This document shows positions 1-6,486 of a stretch of DNA of 29,963 nt, one piece after another. The stretch is from a virus. The stretch is from the IMG/VR virus record IMGVR_UViG_3300031688_000081, positions 1 to 29,963 of that record. The stretch is one strand, 5' to 3'. The translations under genes and the position numbers were made by a program. Each line of letters opens with the position of its first letter. The first letter of the stretch is position 1. Below the pieces are notes generated by a model, which saw only the letters and a program-made list of their open reading frames with translations, was not told the DNA's origin and made no database searches.

Positions 1-1282
1 AAGGCAATCCGCGCTTCCGCATGTCTTCTTTGGATTCTATTTTTAATTTACCGCTTGAGTTAAATGAGTAACGCGGTGAAACCAATTCAGCGAACAAAGA
101 TTCATCTCTGGGAATCTTACAATCCCTCGCTTCGAGGAATGCTTTCATCTTGAACCAGAGCTCTGCTCGTAAATTAATGTAAGTGCCTCTCATAGACGGA
201 CTCTCAGCGACATTAATCCCGCGTACCGGGACATCGAGCTCACGAAGTCTGTCTACAACGCCTGCACCCAGACCGATACTATCGACTAGAATTTCTACAG
301 GGCGTTTTGAAGGAGGTGTTTCCTGATATTTGGCGTTGACGATACCCGTCAATTCCATCAAGTCTTTACCTTTCCAATCCAGTAGCCAGTTAATAATCGT
401 ACCCTGGCGTTCCGCGAGAACTGATTTGTCAGCGCCCATTCGGGCTACATCAAGTCCCCATATTTTCGGGGTGTCTTCTGCCATTACGACATCACGATTT
501 TGGGCATCTTCAACTAAAGCCATTGAAATAACCGTGTCATCATCAGTCTTAGGAAACTCTCCCAAGACCCGGACAAAATACGCAGAAGAGTCTTCCCCGT
601 ACTTGACAGCCATCTCTTTTACGAATGCTTTACTGACCCTGGGAGAATCAACACAACTAACGTGCATTGTTTTCCATTCAGCTTTTAATCGATTGTGGGA
701 ATCAAAGAAACTACCACTGGTCCGAACCGGGTTACCCAGCATTAAAGTTGACGCGCTCTCACCAGACATCGATCCCGCAGCAGCCTCAAAGACCTTCTCA
801 GGGATACCAGAAGCCTCATCGATGACCAATAGAACGTTATCTGAGTGAACCCCTGCCATTGCCTCTGGAGTCTCTGCCCTGGCCGTTCTACAACTAATAA
901 AGGCATCTTGTGGAGCAGATACCAAAACGATCCGATCCGAGGTCACTTCGACTAAATCTTGCAGAGCCTGGGGAAGCTTTTTAATCCAGCTTTTTACTTC
1001 AGAGAACAAAGCGTCAAATAATTGACTACTTGTCGGAGCCGTTAGAACAATTTTACAGGGGTGCTTCATAAGGAAGTACCAGATGATCACCCAGGACGCA
1101 GCAGCAGACTTACCCACTCCATGCCCTGCCCGTACACTGATCTTTCGATCCTTGTTCTGTACGCTCTTTAAAAGCTCTTCCTGCCAGGGGTCTGGCTTAA
1201 TCTTCAAAACCTGCCGAACAAATAAGGAGGGGTTATTCTGGTATTTCTTAACGAAAACTAAGAATGGATTATTGTTCGGCAA
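1..1282 (-). CDS. terL: Terminase large subunit (C-terminus beyond window)
   Basis: ATPase-nuclease motor that cuts concatemeric phage DNA and pumps it into the prohead. 427 codons are visible and the gene runs off the left edge. Visible motifs: Walker A GHGVGKS at residues 53-59, Walker B LLVIDEA at about 151-157, coupling motif GNP at 183-185, then an RNase H-like nuclease start GLDVAR at 276-281 with acidic D278 and a second Asp at D334 (ILVDS). No in-frame ATG occurs before residue 72, which lies after Walker A, so I place the start at a TTG (1282-1280) 8 bases after GAGGA. This start overlaps the terS stop by 14 bases. It is the last gene of the leftward packaging group; portal and capsid genes should follow outside the window. 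Family assignment is firm; the start codon is inferred. Confidence 0.93.
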   Translation of the reverse strand, partial: MPNNNPFLVFVKKYQNNPSLFVRQVLKIKPDPWQEELLKSVQNKDRKISVRAGHGVGKSAAASWVIIWYFLMKHPCKIVLTAPTSSQLFDALFSEVKSWIKKLPQALQDLVEVTSDRIVLVSAPQDAFISCRTARAETPEAMAGVHSDNVLLVIDEASGIPEKVFEAAAGSMSGESASTLMLGNPVRTSGSFFDSHNRLKAEWKTMHVSCVDSPRVSKAFVKEMAVKYGEDSSAYFVRVLGEFPKTDDDTVISMALVEDAQNRDVVMAEDTPKIWGLDVARMGADKSVLAERQGTIINWLLDWKGKDLMELTGIVNAKYQETPPSKRPVEILVDSIGLGAGVVDRLRELDVPVRGINVAESPSMRGTYINLRAELWFKMKAFLEARDCKIPRDESLFAELVSPRYSFNSSGKLKIESKEDMRKRGLP

Positions 1283-1736
1283 TGACAGCTTCCTCTGTGT
1301 ACGTCTCTGCTATACCCAGCTCCCGGATCGCCTCTAAGTGAAGCTGAGTCACATCAGTGACATTCAAATCCACCCTAGTCTTATCACCCCAAGAATTCGG
1401 GTCCATTCGTGAAGCTAACCACTTTCGGGCATCAATACTGACCTTCGCCGCGTGAGCATCGATAATCCCCGCGTCAACATCGTTAATGATGTTTTCAATC
1501 CTTTCGGCATGCCATAGAGCTCGGTTCTGTCTCGCCTGGTCAAAACGTTGGGATAGGTCCGGGTCAGACTTAATGCGATTCATAAAGCCATTGGTCGTGA
1601 CGTTAAAAGTCCCACAGATGACAGTAGTAGACTCGCCAGCGGCCATAAGCTTAAAGGCCGTCTCCCAGAAATCAGGATCGCCAAATAGCTTCCAGGTGGA
1701 TATCGTCTTAGCTTTCTTCTTCGGGCTGCCCGGCAT
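1269..1736 (-). CDS. terS: Terminase small subunit
   Basis: DNA-recognition subunit of the packaging enzyme, which selects the phage genome at its pac or cos site. 155 aa from the chosen start. The middle has a helix-turn-helix-like pattern (residues ~35-70), and the C-terminal half carries AKVSIDARKWLASRM followed by WGDK, a motif I know from phage small terminases. It lies directly upstream of terL and overlaps it by 14 bases. An upstream ATG at 1757 has no ribosome binding site; the ATG at 1736 has GGAG 7 bases before it and gives a normal basic N-terminus (MPGSPKKKAK). Overlaps the lipoprotein gene by 29 bases. Confidence 0.85.
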   Translation of the reverse strand: MPGSPKKKAKTISTWKLFGDPDFWETAFKLMAAGESTTVICGTFNVTTNGFMNRIKSDPDLSQRFDQARQNRALWHAERIENIINDVDAGIIDAHAAKVSIDARKWLASRMDPNSWGDKTRVDLNVTDVTQLHLEAIRELGIAETYTEEAVIAEQ

Positions 1737-1917
1737 CTTCAATCTCCATAACGTCACAAGAATCAGGCAGGTTTATCCCAGCCGTTAGAGCTACAACACT
1801 CCTGGTCGCACTCCTTGCCAACTTATAGGCGGGAGAACAGTAAACATTGGTGTTGTCGATAACCATGTCCGCTACAGCGCATCCGGTTAAGAAAGGTAGT
1901 AAAAGTAGATATCTCAT
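1708..1917 (-). CDS. Small predicted lipoprotein
   Basis: 69-aa protein with a very short hydrophobic leader and lipobox: MRYLLLLPFLTGC, with Cys13 as the probable lipidated residue. The mature part has two further Cys (about residues 27 and 54) and an acidic tail. It is probably exported and anchored in the outer membrane. Possible roles are an outer-membrane spanin subunit (Rz1-like; no Rz/Rz1 pair is evident in the lysis region) or superinfection exclusion. It is not Pro-rich, unlike lambda Rz1, so the spanin idea is weak. It lies between a 13-codon ORF and terS, unusual for a lysis gene. Function unknown; the lipoprotein signal is clear. Confidence 0.6.
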   Translation of the reverse strand: MRYLLLLPFLTGCAVADMVIDNTNVYCSPAYKLARSATRSVVALTAGINLPDSCDVMEIEDAGQPEEES

Positions 1918-1918
1918 A

Positions 1919-1960
1919 TCAGTAACCTGGCTTGCGAACTCGCTTCTTTTTACCTGGCAT
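1919..1960 (-). CDS. 13-residue basic micro-ORF
   Basis: ATG to TGA encodes MPGKKKRVRKPGY. It is preceded by TAAGGAGG, a nearly perfect anti-SD match 5 bases before the ATG, the best ribosome binding site I see in the window. The stop codon lies 1 base before the lipoprotein ATG, so the ORF could serve to couple translation of the lipoprotein gene. Seven of the 13 residues are Lys or Arg. It could be a real micropeptide or a leader peptide. Support comes only from the RBS and spacing. Confidence 0.45.
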   Translation of the reverse strand: MPGKKKRVRKPGY

Positions 1961-1990
1961 ATCAGCCTCCTTATTCAATCTAAAAACCTA

Positions 1991-2230
1991 ACGTAGGAAA
2001 AAATATGAAAACGTAGGAAAACGTAGGAAAACGTAGGATTCAGAAACAGACCTCTAAAACAGACCTCTAAACAGACCTATCCGTCCTGCCTCGAATAAAA
2101 CTATGAAAAACTATGATTCAGAAACACACCTCTAAACACACCTCTAAACACACCTATTCGCCCTACCTCGAATAAAACTCCCTGTAATACTCCCTATTCG
2201 CCCTACATTTAACCCTATTCGCCCTACCCC
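1991..2230. repeat. Nested tandem repeat array upstream of terS
   Basis: Non-coding stretch between the 59-aa gene and the micro-ORF, made of short repeats inside a larger repeat of about 78 bp. Block A (1991-2102): five 10-bp units, four of them starting ACGTAGG and one degenerate, then three CAGACCT words (2047, 2060, 2072), then CCTCGAATAAAACT (2089). Block B (2103-2179): ACTATG words, three CACACCT words (2125, 2137, 2149), then the same CCTCGAATAAAACT (2166). CCTATTCGCCCTAC occurs at 2153, 2193 and 2214. The 10-bp phase of the A-tracts suggests a curved DNA segment. Closeness to terS makes a pac/cosB-type packaging site a reasonable inference. Confidence 0.75.
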
Positions 2231-2245
2231 GATTAAAGGTAGCTA

Positions 2246-2425
2246 CTATTTCTTCCAACTTGATCTAGCAGCAACCTGATCTTTCTTTGATAACTGTCCG
2301 AAATGAAACAAGGGTTTCGATGCAGCCGTGTGAGCCTTGCCAGAGTGTAGAGATCCGTCAGACATCCTATGCGTAACGCCCTTGTGCTCTGTACCACCCT
2401 TTCGGTAATGCTTTACACCTTTCAT
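2246..2425 (-). CDS. Small basic phage protein, 59 aa
   Basis: ATG to TAG, 59 residues starting MKGVKHYRKGG, rich in Lys, His and Gly, with a C-terminal LFHFGQLSKKDQVAAR segment. Its ATG overlaps the lipase stop in an ATGA arrangement, and AGAGG precedes it, so it is translationally coupled to the lipase gene. The pattern (MKGVxHY..G.EH.G.TH.M.DG..H.G..H....K.LFHF) resembles short conserved proteins I know from marine podovirus genomes near the terminase; this is recall, not a search. Function unknown; the charge could fit nucleic-acid or virion binding. Confidence 0.75.
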   Translation of the reverse strand: MKGVKHYRKGGTEHKGVTHRMSDGSLHSGKAHTAASKPLFHFGQLSKKDQVAARSSWKK

Positions 2426-3111
2426 ACAACCTCTAAAGAACGTTGGAGGTAGAGCTCCATAGAATGGTCCGAAACTGAGTCCTTAATCGAGAAGTCCTTC
2501 TCAACAAACTCGAGATCCGGGTTTAAATAATTAACCCCGTCATTCGCCAGGTATAGAAAATCCTGGTTAGAAGAGCCAACCGTGTAACAAAATCTCGGAA
2601 CCCTAGTCACGATGTCACTTCCACTACACACAGATAAGGCAGAGCCTTGTGGAAACCTCTCCTTCGGCCTCTTTAAAAACACCCGTGGCTTGCCAAAGCA
2701 AACCAAGGTCGAATCAATGCCAGCCTGTAATGCCATCAAATGCGTTAATTCAGCCTGGGCAGCACCCAATGAATGACCCGTGATAACCAACCGCTTAGAA
2801 TTCCCACCCCGGTTGAATAATATTTTCTTGAAAATTTTCAGAATTTTTTTCTGAACACTCTTATGAGCAATCGCAAATCCAGGGTGAACCCAGTTCCTCA
2901 AGTAATACACAGGAGGAAAGGCAAAAATATCTAACAAAATATCCCTCGGTTCCGCAGAGCCCTTGAACACAAGGTAATCAACTCCCTCACACTCCTTCCA
3001 ATAAAACGTAGTACTCGTAAACCTATTCTCAAATTTATGCGCTATCTGACCAGCCATGTCCTGGTATGCCGCGAGCGAGAGAGACGCGCATGTCGAAAGT
3101 TCTGGGTGCAT
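2422..3111 (-). CDS. Class-3 lipase-like alpha/beta hydrolase
   Basis: 229 aa. The lipase nucleophile elbow GHSLGA lies at residues 112-117 (Ser114). Asp166 (SGSDIVTRVP) and His216 (DHSMELYL) are at the right spacing to complete a Ser-Asp-His triad of the lipase_3 fold. An earlier segment with LVFKGSAEPRDILLD and HPGFA also fits this family. There is no signal peptide, so the enzyme would act in the cytoplasm or be released at lysis; it is coupled to a 59-aa gene and sits upstream of the packaging genes. Substrate unknown; membrane lipid or ester hydrolysis during lysis or entry is inference. The region upstream carries a perfect 13-bp inverted repeat. Confidence 0.8.
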   Translation of the reverse strand: MHPELSTCASLSLAAYQDMAGQIAHKFENRFTSTTFYWKECEGVDYLVFKGSAEPRDILLDIFAFPPVYYLRNWVHPGFAIAHKSVQKKILKIFKKILFNRGGNSKRLVITGHSLGAAQAELTHLMALQAGIDSTLVCFGKPRVFLKRPKERFPQGSALSVCSGSDIVTRVPRFCYTVGSSNQDFLYLANDGVNYLNPDLEFVEKDFSIKDSVSDHSMELYLQRSLEVV

Positions 3112-3176
3112 GGGAATCTCACTGTGGGGGTATATATAGATATGCCCGTCAAAATAATTCGAGGGGGGCTCCGGGA

Positions 3177-3208
3177 CTATTTCCGGTAATATTGTTTACC
3201 GGAAATAG
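3177..3208. promoter_or_regulatory. Perfect 13-bp inverted repeat, possible operator
   Basis: CTATTTCCGGTAA, six-base spacer TATTGT, then its exact reverse complement. The 32-bp element begins 66 bases upstream of the lipase ATG. No T-run follows on either strand, so it is not a typical intrinsic terminator. A dimeric DNA-binding protein site or an RNA hairpin in the 5' leader are the simplest readings. No second copy is seen in the window. Confidence 0.55.
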
Positions 3209-3373
3209 GGACAAATAATCTATATGTAGTGGTCTATTGCCCCGATCGCGCCTATTCATTGCCTAATTTTTGATCACATACAAGATGTAGTGTTTTGGCC
3301 TCAAGGGAATTCCCTAGAATTAGATCAAAAGCTGTGATATTCGCGCGCACCCAAGAAAAACAAAGAAGACATT

Positions 3374-3386
3374 AGTCTTTTTTGTT
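3374..3386. terminator. Weak possible terminator hairpin
   Basis: AAGAC-ATTA-GTCTT forms a 5-bp stem, followed on the plus strand by TTTT and mirrored on the minus strand by a run of A/T. It lies 47 bases after the minus-strand zinc-ribbon gene. The stem is short, so the call is weak. Confidence 0.25.
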
Positions 3387-3432
3387 GGTCAGCCTAATAA
3401 ACGTTGGAAAGGTAATAGGTCGGACGCTTGAG

Positions 3433-3636
3433 CTAATGCAATGGTCCTGACCGAACGTATAGGGTAAAGGGCTCTAGGCATTCCTTGCAGGTTAGTTCTG
3501 CTTCTAAACTATCCTTATGGTCCTCTACTAGGGAATTGAGACGTAGGTCACTCTCGCCGCAATTGGGGCATCGGGCTCTATGAAGTACTATCCGCGTGTC
3601 CCCTGCTATCTCCAGCAAGTCCATTACTACTTTCAT
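3433..3636 (-). CDS. Small zinc-ribbon protein, 67 aa
   Basis: Contains CPNC (about residues 23-26) and CKEC (about residues 50-53), a four-Cys pattern with a spacer of about 23 residues, typical of a zinc ribbon. The rest is acidic/polar. It overlaps the upstream zinc-ribbon gene by an ATGA junction, so the two are probably co-transcribed and may act together. Both lie on the opposite strand to the three following unknown genes and look like part of a moron. Zinc ribbons bind nucleic acids or proteins; no specific function can be assigned. Confidence 0.6.
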   Translation of the reverse strand: MKVVMDLLEIAGDTRIVLHRARCPNCGESDLRLNSLVEDHKDSLEAELTCKECLEPFTLYVRSGPLH

Positions 3637-3821
3637 TCACAATAGCTTCGATTGCATTCCCTACATCCACTGATCAGCTCACTTAGAGCTCTAGGGTCTT
3701 GCCGAAGGTCATAGCCACATACACAAATACATGTATACGGAAAGCTTACCCACCCGCCAGATAGTTCAGCCTGGTAGCTAACTACTTCCTTTATTGTCTT
3801 ATCATCCATTAAAGATACCAT
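3633..3821 (-). CDS. Small Cys-rich protein, 62 aa
   Basis: Has CICVCGYDL in the middle and GCRECNRSYC near the end, seven Cys in all, fitting one zinc-binding ribbon or knuckle. The start is uncertain: ATG 3821 is only weakly preceded by GGA, and ATG 3809 (MDDKTIKEV) is an alternative that would fit better if the -10-like TATACT at 3828-3823 is used. Coupled to the next zinc-ribbon gene. It is divergent from the gene at 3877, with only 55 bases between them. Function unknown. Confidence 0.5.
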   Translation of the reverse strand: MVSLMDDKTIKEVVSYQAELSGGWVSFPYTCICVCGYDLRQDPRALSELISGCRECNRSYCE

Positions 3822-3876
3822 TAGTATATCCGATGTACTTATTGTATACTTACAGTCTGTTCAAAGGGAGAGCACT
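3822..3876. promoter_or_regulatory. Divergent promoter region with inverted AGTATA/TATACT
   Basis: The 55-base space between divergent genes contains AGTATA at 3823-3828 and TATACT at 3845-3850, which form an inverted repeat. Each can serve as a -10 box for one direction; the plus-strand box is preceded by TG-like context (TTGTATACT). No good -35 is seen. GGGAG precedes the plus-strand ATG at 3877. A repressor binding the inverted repeat would shut both directions. Inferred only. Confidence 0.35.
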
Positions 3877-4122
3877 ATGCAGGTTCCACAATTAAGTCAG
3901 GGCGTAACATACAACGGTGAAGAGATAACCTTCCCGCTTGGGATAGCGCCTATAAGCACAAAGGATCTAATCAACAGAGCCTTCAAAGCCGTTGCATTCA
4001 ATCAGGTCCACGATTCTCGCAGAGCTGAAGCTAAAGCTCTGGCTACATCTGCACTTAAACTTTATGCCTCTAATGAATTTCAAGAGGCGAAGCGACTAGC
4101 TTATCTATCTTTAAGCCAATAA
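3877..4122 (+). CDS. Unknown protein, 81 aa, first gene of a plus-strand moron
   Basis: 81 residues with a good RBS (GGGAG, 9 bases before ATG). The N-terminal third is neutral (MQVPQLSQGVTYNGEE). The C-terminal half is predicted helical and Ala/Lys/Arg-rich (RRAEAKALATSALKLYAS). I do not recognise a family. It is the first of three plus-strand genes embedded in minus-strand late genes, with its own promoter region and a terminator after the third gene. That layout is typical of a moron expressed independently of the lytic programme. Confidence 0.5.
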   Translation: MQVPQLSQGVTYNGEEITFPLGIAPISTKDLINRAFKAVAFNQVHDSRRAEAKALATSALKLYASNEFQEAKRLAYLSLSQ

Positions 4123-4151
4123 CATCCACCAATACTTTCGGGAGTATTAAT

Positions 4152-4967
4152 ATGAACACAAGCAACAACATAATGACGTTTGAGCAATTCCAAGCAACTA
4201 AAATAAAGCACACTAACACCGCTGATTCCTTGTCAGAGCATACCGACAGCGATACCCCTGAGCGGAAACAAGCTTTTATTTACCTAGCTAACGATAGTAG
4301 CTATGACCCATTACGACATCACAGCAATTACTTCCATATAGACATAACGCCTACGGGTTATGAATGTATGCTTGATCGCTCCTTGTACGAAACGACCGAC
4401 CTAGAAAAGATTGAACGCGCAATGTTTGATATGTTAGTCGAATGGGGAGAAATAGAATCCCCTGCCGTCAACGACACAGAGCGTGTTACGAAACATATGA
4501 AGTGGAACCAATACTACAGCGATCTAAAAATTCCAGAACAATGGATAGACGTTTCTTACGGCAACGACTTATTGCCATCCTTTACAACATCAGGCAGTGA
4601 CGATAGCTACCAAATCTTTATAGATAGTTATGATCTGTCTGTTCGTAAGTCCAACACAATGGAAGCGACAGATCAGGATGAGGTTTTGCTCAAACGATTT
4701 GCGGTCGTTAAAAATTACGGTGAAGGTGATCCTCCAGTTTTTGAAACTGACGATTTTAATGAGCTGCTTGATTGGTTATCCACAACCGTCCATGACAAGC
4801 TAGACATTCTAACGGGTGAATGGGAGCGTTATTGCAAGGCACAGAACCTTGAGTGCTTGTCAGCGGAAGAGATGCACCTAGCGCAAGATTTAACAGCCGA
4901 CCAAAAGATTTATATTGATAAATTCATTATACGTTGGGACAACACAGCAACGGAGGGTAAAGCATGA
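4152..4967 (+). CDS. Unknown acidic protein, 271 aa
   Basis: Start supported by GGGAG 7 bases upstream. The protein is acidic, soluble and without a signal peptide or membrane segment. The central part contains IPEQWIDVSYGNDLLPSF (residues ~126-143) and is rich in Tyr, Asp and Trp; the C-terminus is helical and acidic. No catalytic motif is evident. It is coupled to the following gene by an ATGA overlap. The style, together with the next acidic protein, recalls accessory proteins of plasmids and prophages, including DNA mimics, but nothing proves that. Function unknown. Confidence 0.55.
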   Translation: MNTSNNIMTFEQFQATKIKHTNTADSLSEHTDSDTPERKQAFIYLANDSSYDPLRHHSNYFHIDITPTGYECMLDRSLYETTDLEKIERAMFDMLVEWGEIESPAVNDTERVTKHMKWNQYYSDLKIPEQWIDVSYGNDLLPSFTTSGSDDSYQIFIDSYDLSVRKSNTMEATDQDEVLLKRFAVVKNYGEGDPPVFETDDFNELLDWLSTTVHDKLDILTGEWERYCKAQNLECLSAEEMHLAQDLTADQKIYIDKFIIRWDNTATEGKA

Positions 4968-5419
4968 AAACATTAGAAACCTTAATCAACGATATTAGCC
5001 CCAAATATAGCGATATCGACTATAAAGACGCTATTCATGCGCTAGAAGATGGGGCTTTTTTAAGTGATTATAGTGTAACAGAAGACCAAATCAGTGATCT
5101 TTACCAAAACCCTTGGCCCGACTTACCACAGGTAACTTTAGAGGATGATTTGGAAGCCGTCGATATGGGCGCGAACCAGATTGAGCTGGCCGAATTTGTC
5201 CAAAATCATGAACGTTGGAAAGATTACGTCAAGGTTCAAAATCTCGGAGGAATTCCAGCCGATCCCGATAATCCCAATCAACCACACCCATCTTACCTAG
5301 ATCACATTAGCGAAACTTTCACGCCAGATGATTTGCTGAAAGAAGCTTGTCAGGCTCTAGGATGGGACAGCGTCCCTCAAAATGGTGGATTTCTAACCAA
5401 TTACACTCAGATTAGATAA
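4964..5419 (+). CDS. Unknown acidic protein, 151 aa
   Basis: Overlaps the previous stop by ATGA, with GGAGGG about 7 bases upstream, so the two are co-translated. Strongly acidic throughout (many Asp and Glu; segment TLEDDLEAVDMG near residue 60) with a Pro/Asn-rich patch PADPDNPNQPHP (~99-110). No signal peptide or membrane helix. Its stop codon lies inside the left arm of a strong terminator. The net negative charge makes a protein- or DNA-mimic role possible (for example against a host defence or a competing phage), but this is speculation. Confidence 0.55.
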   Translation: MKTLETLINDISPKYSDIDYKDAIHALEDGAFLSDYSVTEDQISDLYQNPWPDLPQVTLEDDLEAVDMGANQIELAEFVQNHERWKDYVKVQNLGGIPADPDNPNQPHPSYLDHISETFTPDDLLKEACQALGWDSVPQNGGFLTNYTQIR

Positions 5420-5440
5420 GGCCCTTTAAGGGCCTTTTTT
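5418..5440 (+). terminator. Strong rho-independent terminator
   Basis: AAGGCCC, loop TTTAA, GGGCCTT, then TTTT on the plus strand: a 7-bp GC-rich stem with a T-run of six counting the arm. It ends the three-gene plus-strand moron and also reaches the stop codon of the convergent holin gene. On the minus strand the hairpin lacks a long T-run, so leftward late transcription is less affected. Confidence 0.85.
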
Positions 5441-5903
5441 ATTTCTTCCCGTTCTGGCTTCCGTATAGATACCCGCTTATTCCGCTAATGACCGCCATTA
5501 GGTTTCCCACTATTAAATTCGATAGTGCTAAATCCGCTTGAGCTGGTGGTGATACCGTAATCAAAAAGATATATCCGAAGAACAGCATCAGGAACGCTGA
5601 AGCGAATAGCTGCGGGAATATCAAACCCTTATGCGTCTCTCTGGCGTTCTGTACGTCCTCTGTTTGGACCTTGAAGGAATCAATGTCGAGCTCTCGCATT
5701 CTTATAGCAAAAGCTTGATCGGCTTCTGATAGAGCTTGTCGCTGTTCTACTGTTGCCGTCTCTAGGGCTTGCGTAACAGCTTCCTCGGTATCAGAGACTC
5801 CCAGCTTGCCAGCTATAGCCGTGACCGCCATTTTCCCTAAAGGGCCACCGATTGCGGAACCCAACGTTGGAGCGAAGGCGCTTAGAAGCCCTTTTAGCTT
5901 CAT
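5439..5903 (-). CDS. Holin, 3TM type
   Basis: 154 aa. Order of parts: amphipathic Gly/Ala N-terminus (GLLSAFAPTLGSAIGGPLGKMAVTAI), Ala/Glu/Gln-rich middle (TQALETATVEQRQALSEADQAF), the conserved MRELDID stretch, then two hydrophobic segments (FPQLFASAFLMLFFGYIFLI and LIVGNLMAVISGISGYLYG) and a polar end. This matches the 3TM holin family of phages and gene-transfer agents as I know it. It would form the inner-membrane hole that releases the lysozyme. Overlaps the upstream small gene by ATGA. Confidence 0.75.
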   Translation of the reverse strand: MKLKGLLSAFAPTLGSAIGGPLGKMAVTAIAGKLGVSDTEEAVTQALETATVEQRQALSEADQAFAIRMRELDIDSFKVQTEDVQNARETHKGLIFPQLFASAFLMLFFGYIFLITVSPPAQADLALSNLIVGNLMAVISGISGYLYGSQNGKK

Positions 5904-6082
5904 TTAACTTTATGCCTAATCACTTTTACTTTTTGTCGCGGTTCTTTTTTTCCTACGACCTTCCCGGTAGCGATGTAATCCCGTATACGCCTTTCTAAAT
6001 CGAGCACTTCTTGGCTATTTGCTTTTGTCGGGGTACATTTTGTCGGGGGTTTTTCCAGAATCGGTTTTGTCGGGGTGTTCAT
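5900..6082 (-). CDS. Small basic protein, 60 aa
   Basis: Between nuclease and holin genes with ATGA overlaps on both sides, so clearly part of the operon. The N-terminus is Pro/Thr/Lys-rich (TPTKPILEKPPTKCTPTKA), the middle is helical (EVLDLERRIRDYIATG), and the C-terminus is strongly basic (KKEPRQKVKVIRHKVK). No membrane segment or signal peptide. Function unknown. Confidence 0.55.
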   Translation of the reverse strand: MNTPTKPILEKPPTKCTPTKANSQEVLDLERRIRDYIATGKVVGKKEPRQKVKVIRHKVK

Positions 6083-6486
6083 ATCAGACCCTTTGCCTGG
6101 AGTAGCCCGTAATTCTTTTGGTGAGCCGCTGCAACCTCTTCTTTGCTGCCGCCCTCATATCTTACTGCCAGGCCGCGATGGATTAGATCTTCCCCAACGT
6201 CTATTCCTGCTGAGTTAGTGACAACCGCAAGTCCCCTTCCGTATTTATCCAGGGACATACTCTGGATCTGGCATTCACTGCCAACCGGGAGAAGGTCTAT
6301 AACGTGATCTTTTGCTACCTTTGCCGCTGCCTTACTGATGTCTGTACCGCCGCGCATCTCTGGCGTATCAACGTGATGCAGCCGCATGCTTGTTTTGTGA
6401 TACATGGACCAGCCTAGGTCAAGCGTAGCTTCAAAGCTATCACCGTCAATGATTCTATCGATTGTTGCGCTATAGAAATATTTCAT
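6079..6486 (-). CDS. Staphylococcal-nuclease-like (SNase) thermonuclease
   Basis: 135 aa from the chosen start (ATG 6486), beginning MKYFYSATIDRIIDGDSF. SNase-type sites are visible: DGDSF near residues 14-18, RLHHVDTPE at 35-43 (Arg35, Asp40, Glu43) and DKYGRG at 80-85 (Arg84). Longer in-frame starts would overlap the lysozyme gene more and add a non-conserved N-terminus; the chosen start overlaps it by 17 bases. No secretion signal. It degrades DNA or RNA; in the lysis region it could clear host nucleic acid at lysis, but that is inference. Confidence 0.85.
   Translation of the reverse strand: MKYFYSATIDRIIDGDSFEATLDLGWSMYHKTSMRLHHVDTPEMRGGTDISKAAAKVAKDHVIDLLPVGSECQIQSMSLDKYGRGLAVVTNSAGIDVGEDLIHRGLAVRYEGGSKEEVAAAHQKNYGLLQAKGLI

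Larger units (their letters stand above)
3112..3432. other. Intergenic region upstream of the lipase gene
   Basis: About 320 bases without a credible gene on either strand. It holds a perfect inverted repeat (3177-3208), a TATA-rich stretch (3131-3141), a weak hairpin followed by T residues (3374-3386), and one copy of the AACGTTGG word (3400-3407). It separates the lipase/terminase group from the minus-strand zinc-ribbon genes and probably carries the lipase promoter. I see no convincing -35/-10 pair with normal spacing. Confidence 0.5.

Noticed and set aside
330-848. Plus-strand ORF of 172 codons
   Set aside because: Exactly antisense to the terminase large-subunit frame, whose Walker motifs are clear; no RBS and low-complexity product.
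1991-2230. CRISPR array
   Set aside because: Units are 10-13 bp and nested, with no regular spacers of 25-40 bp and no cas genes.
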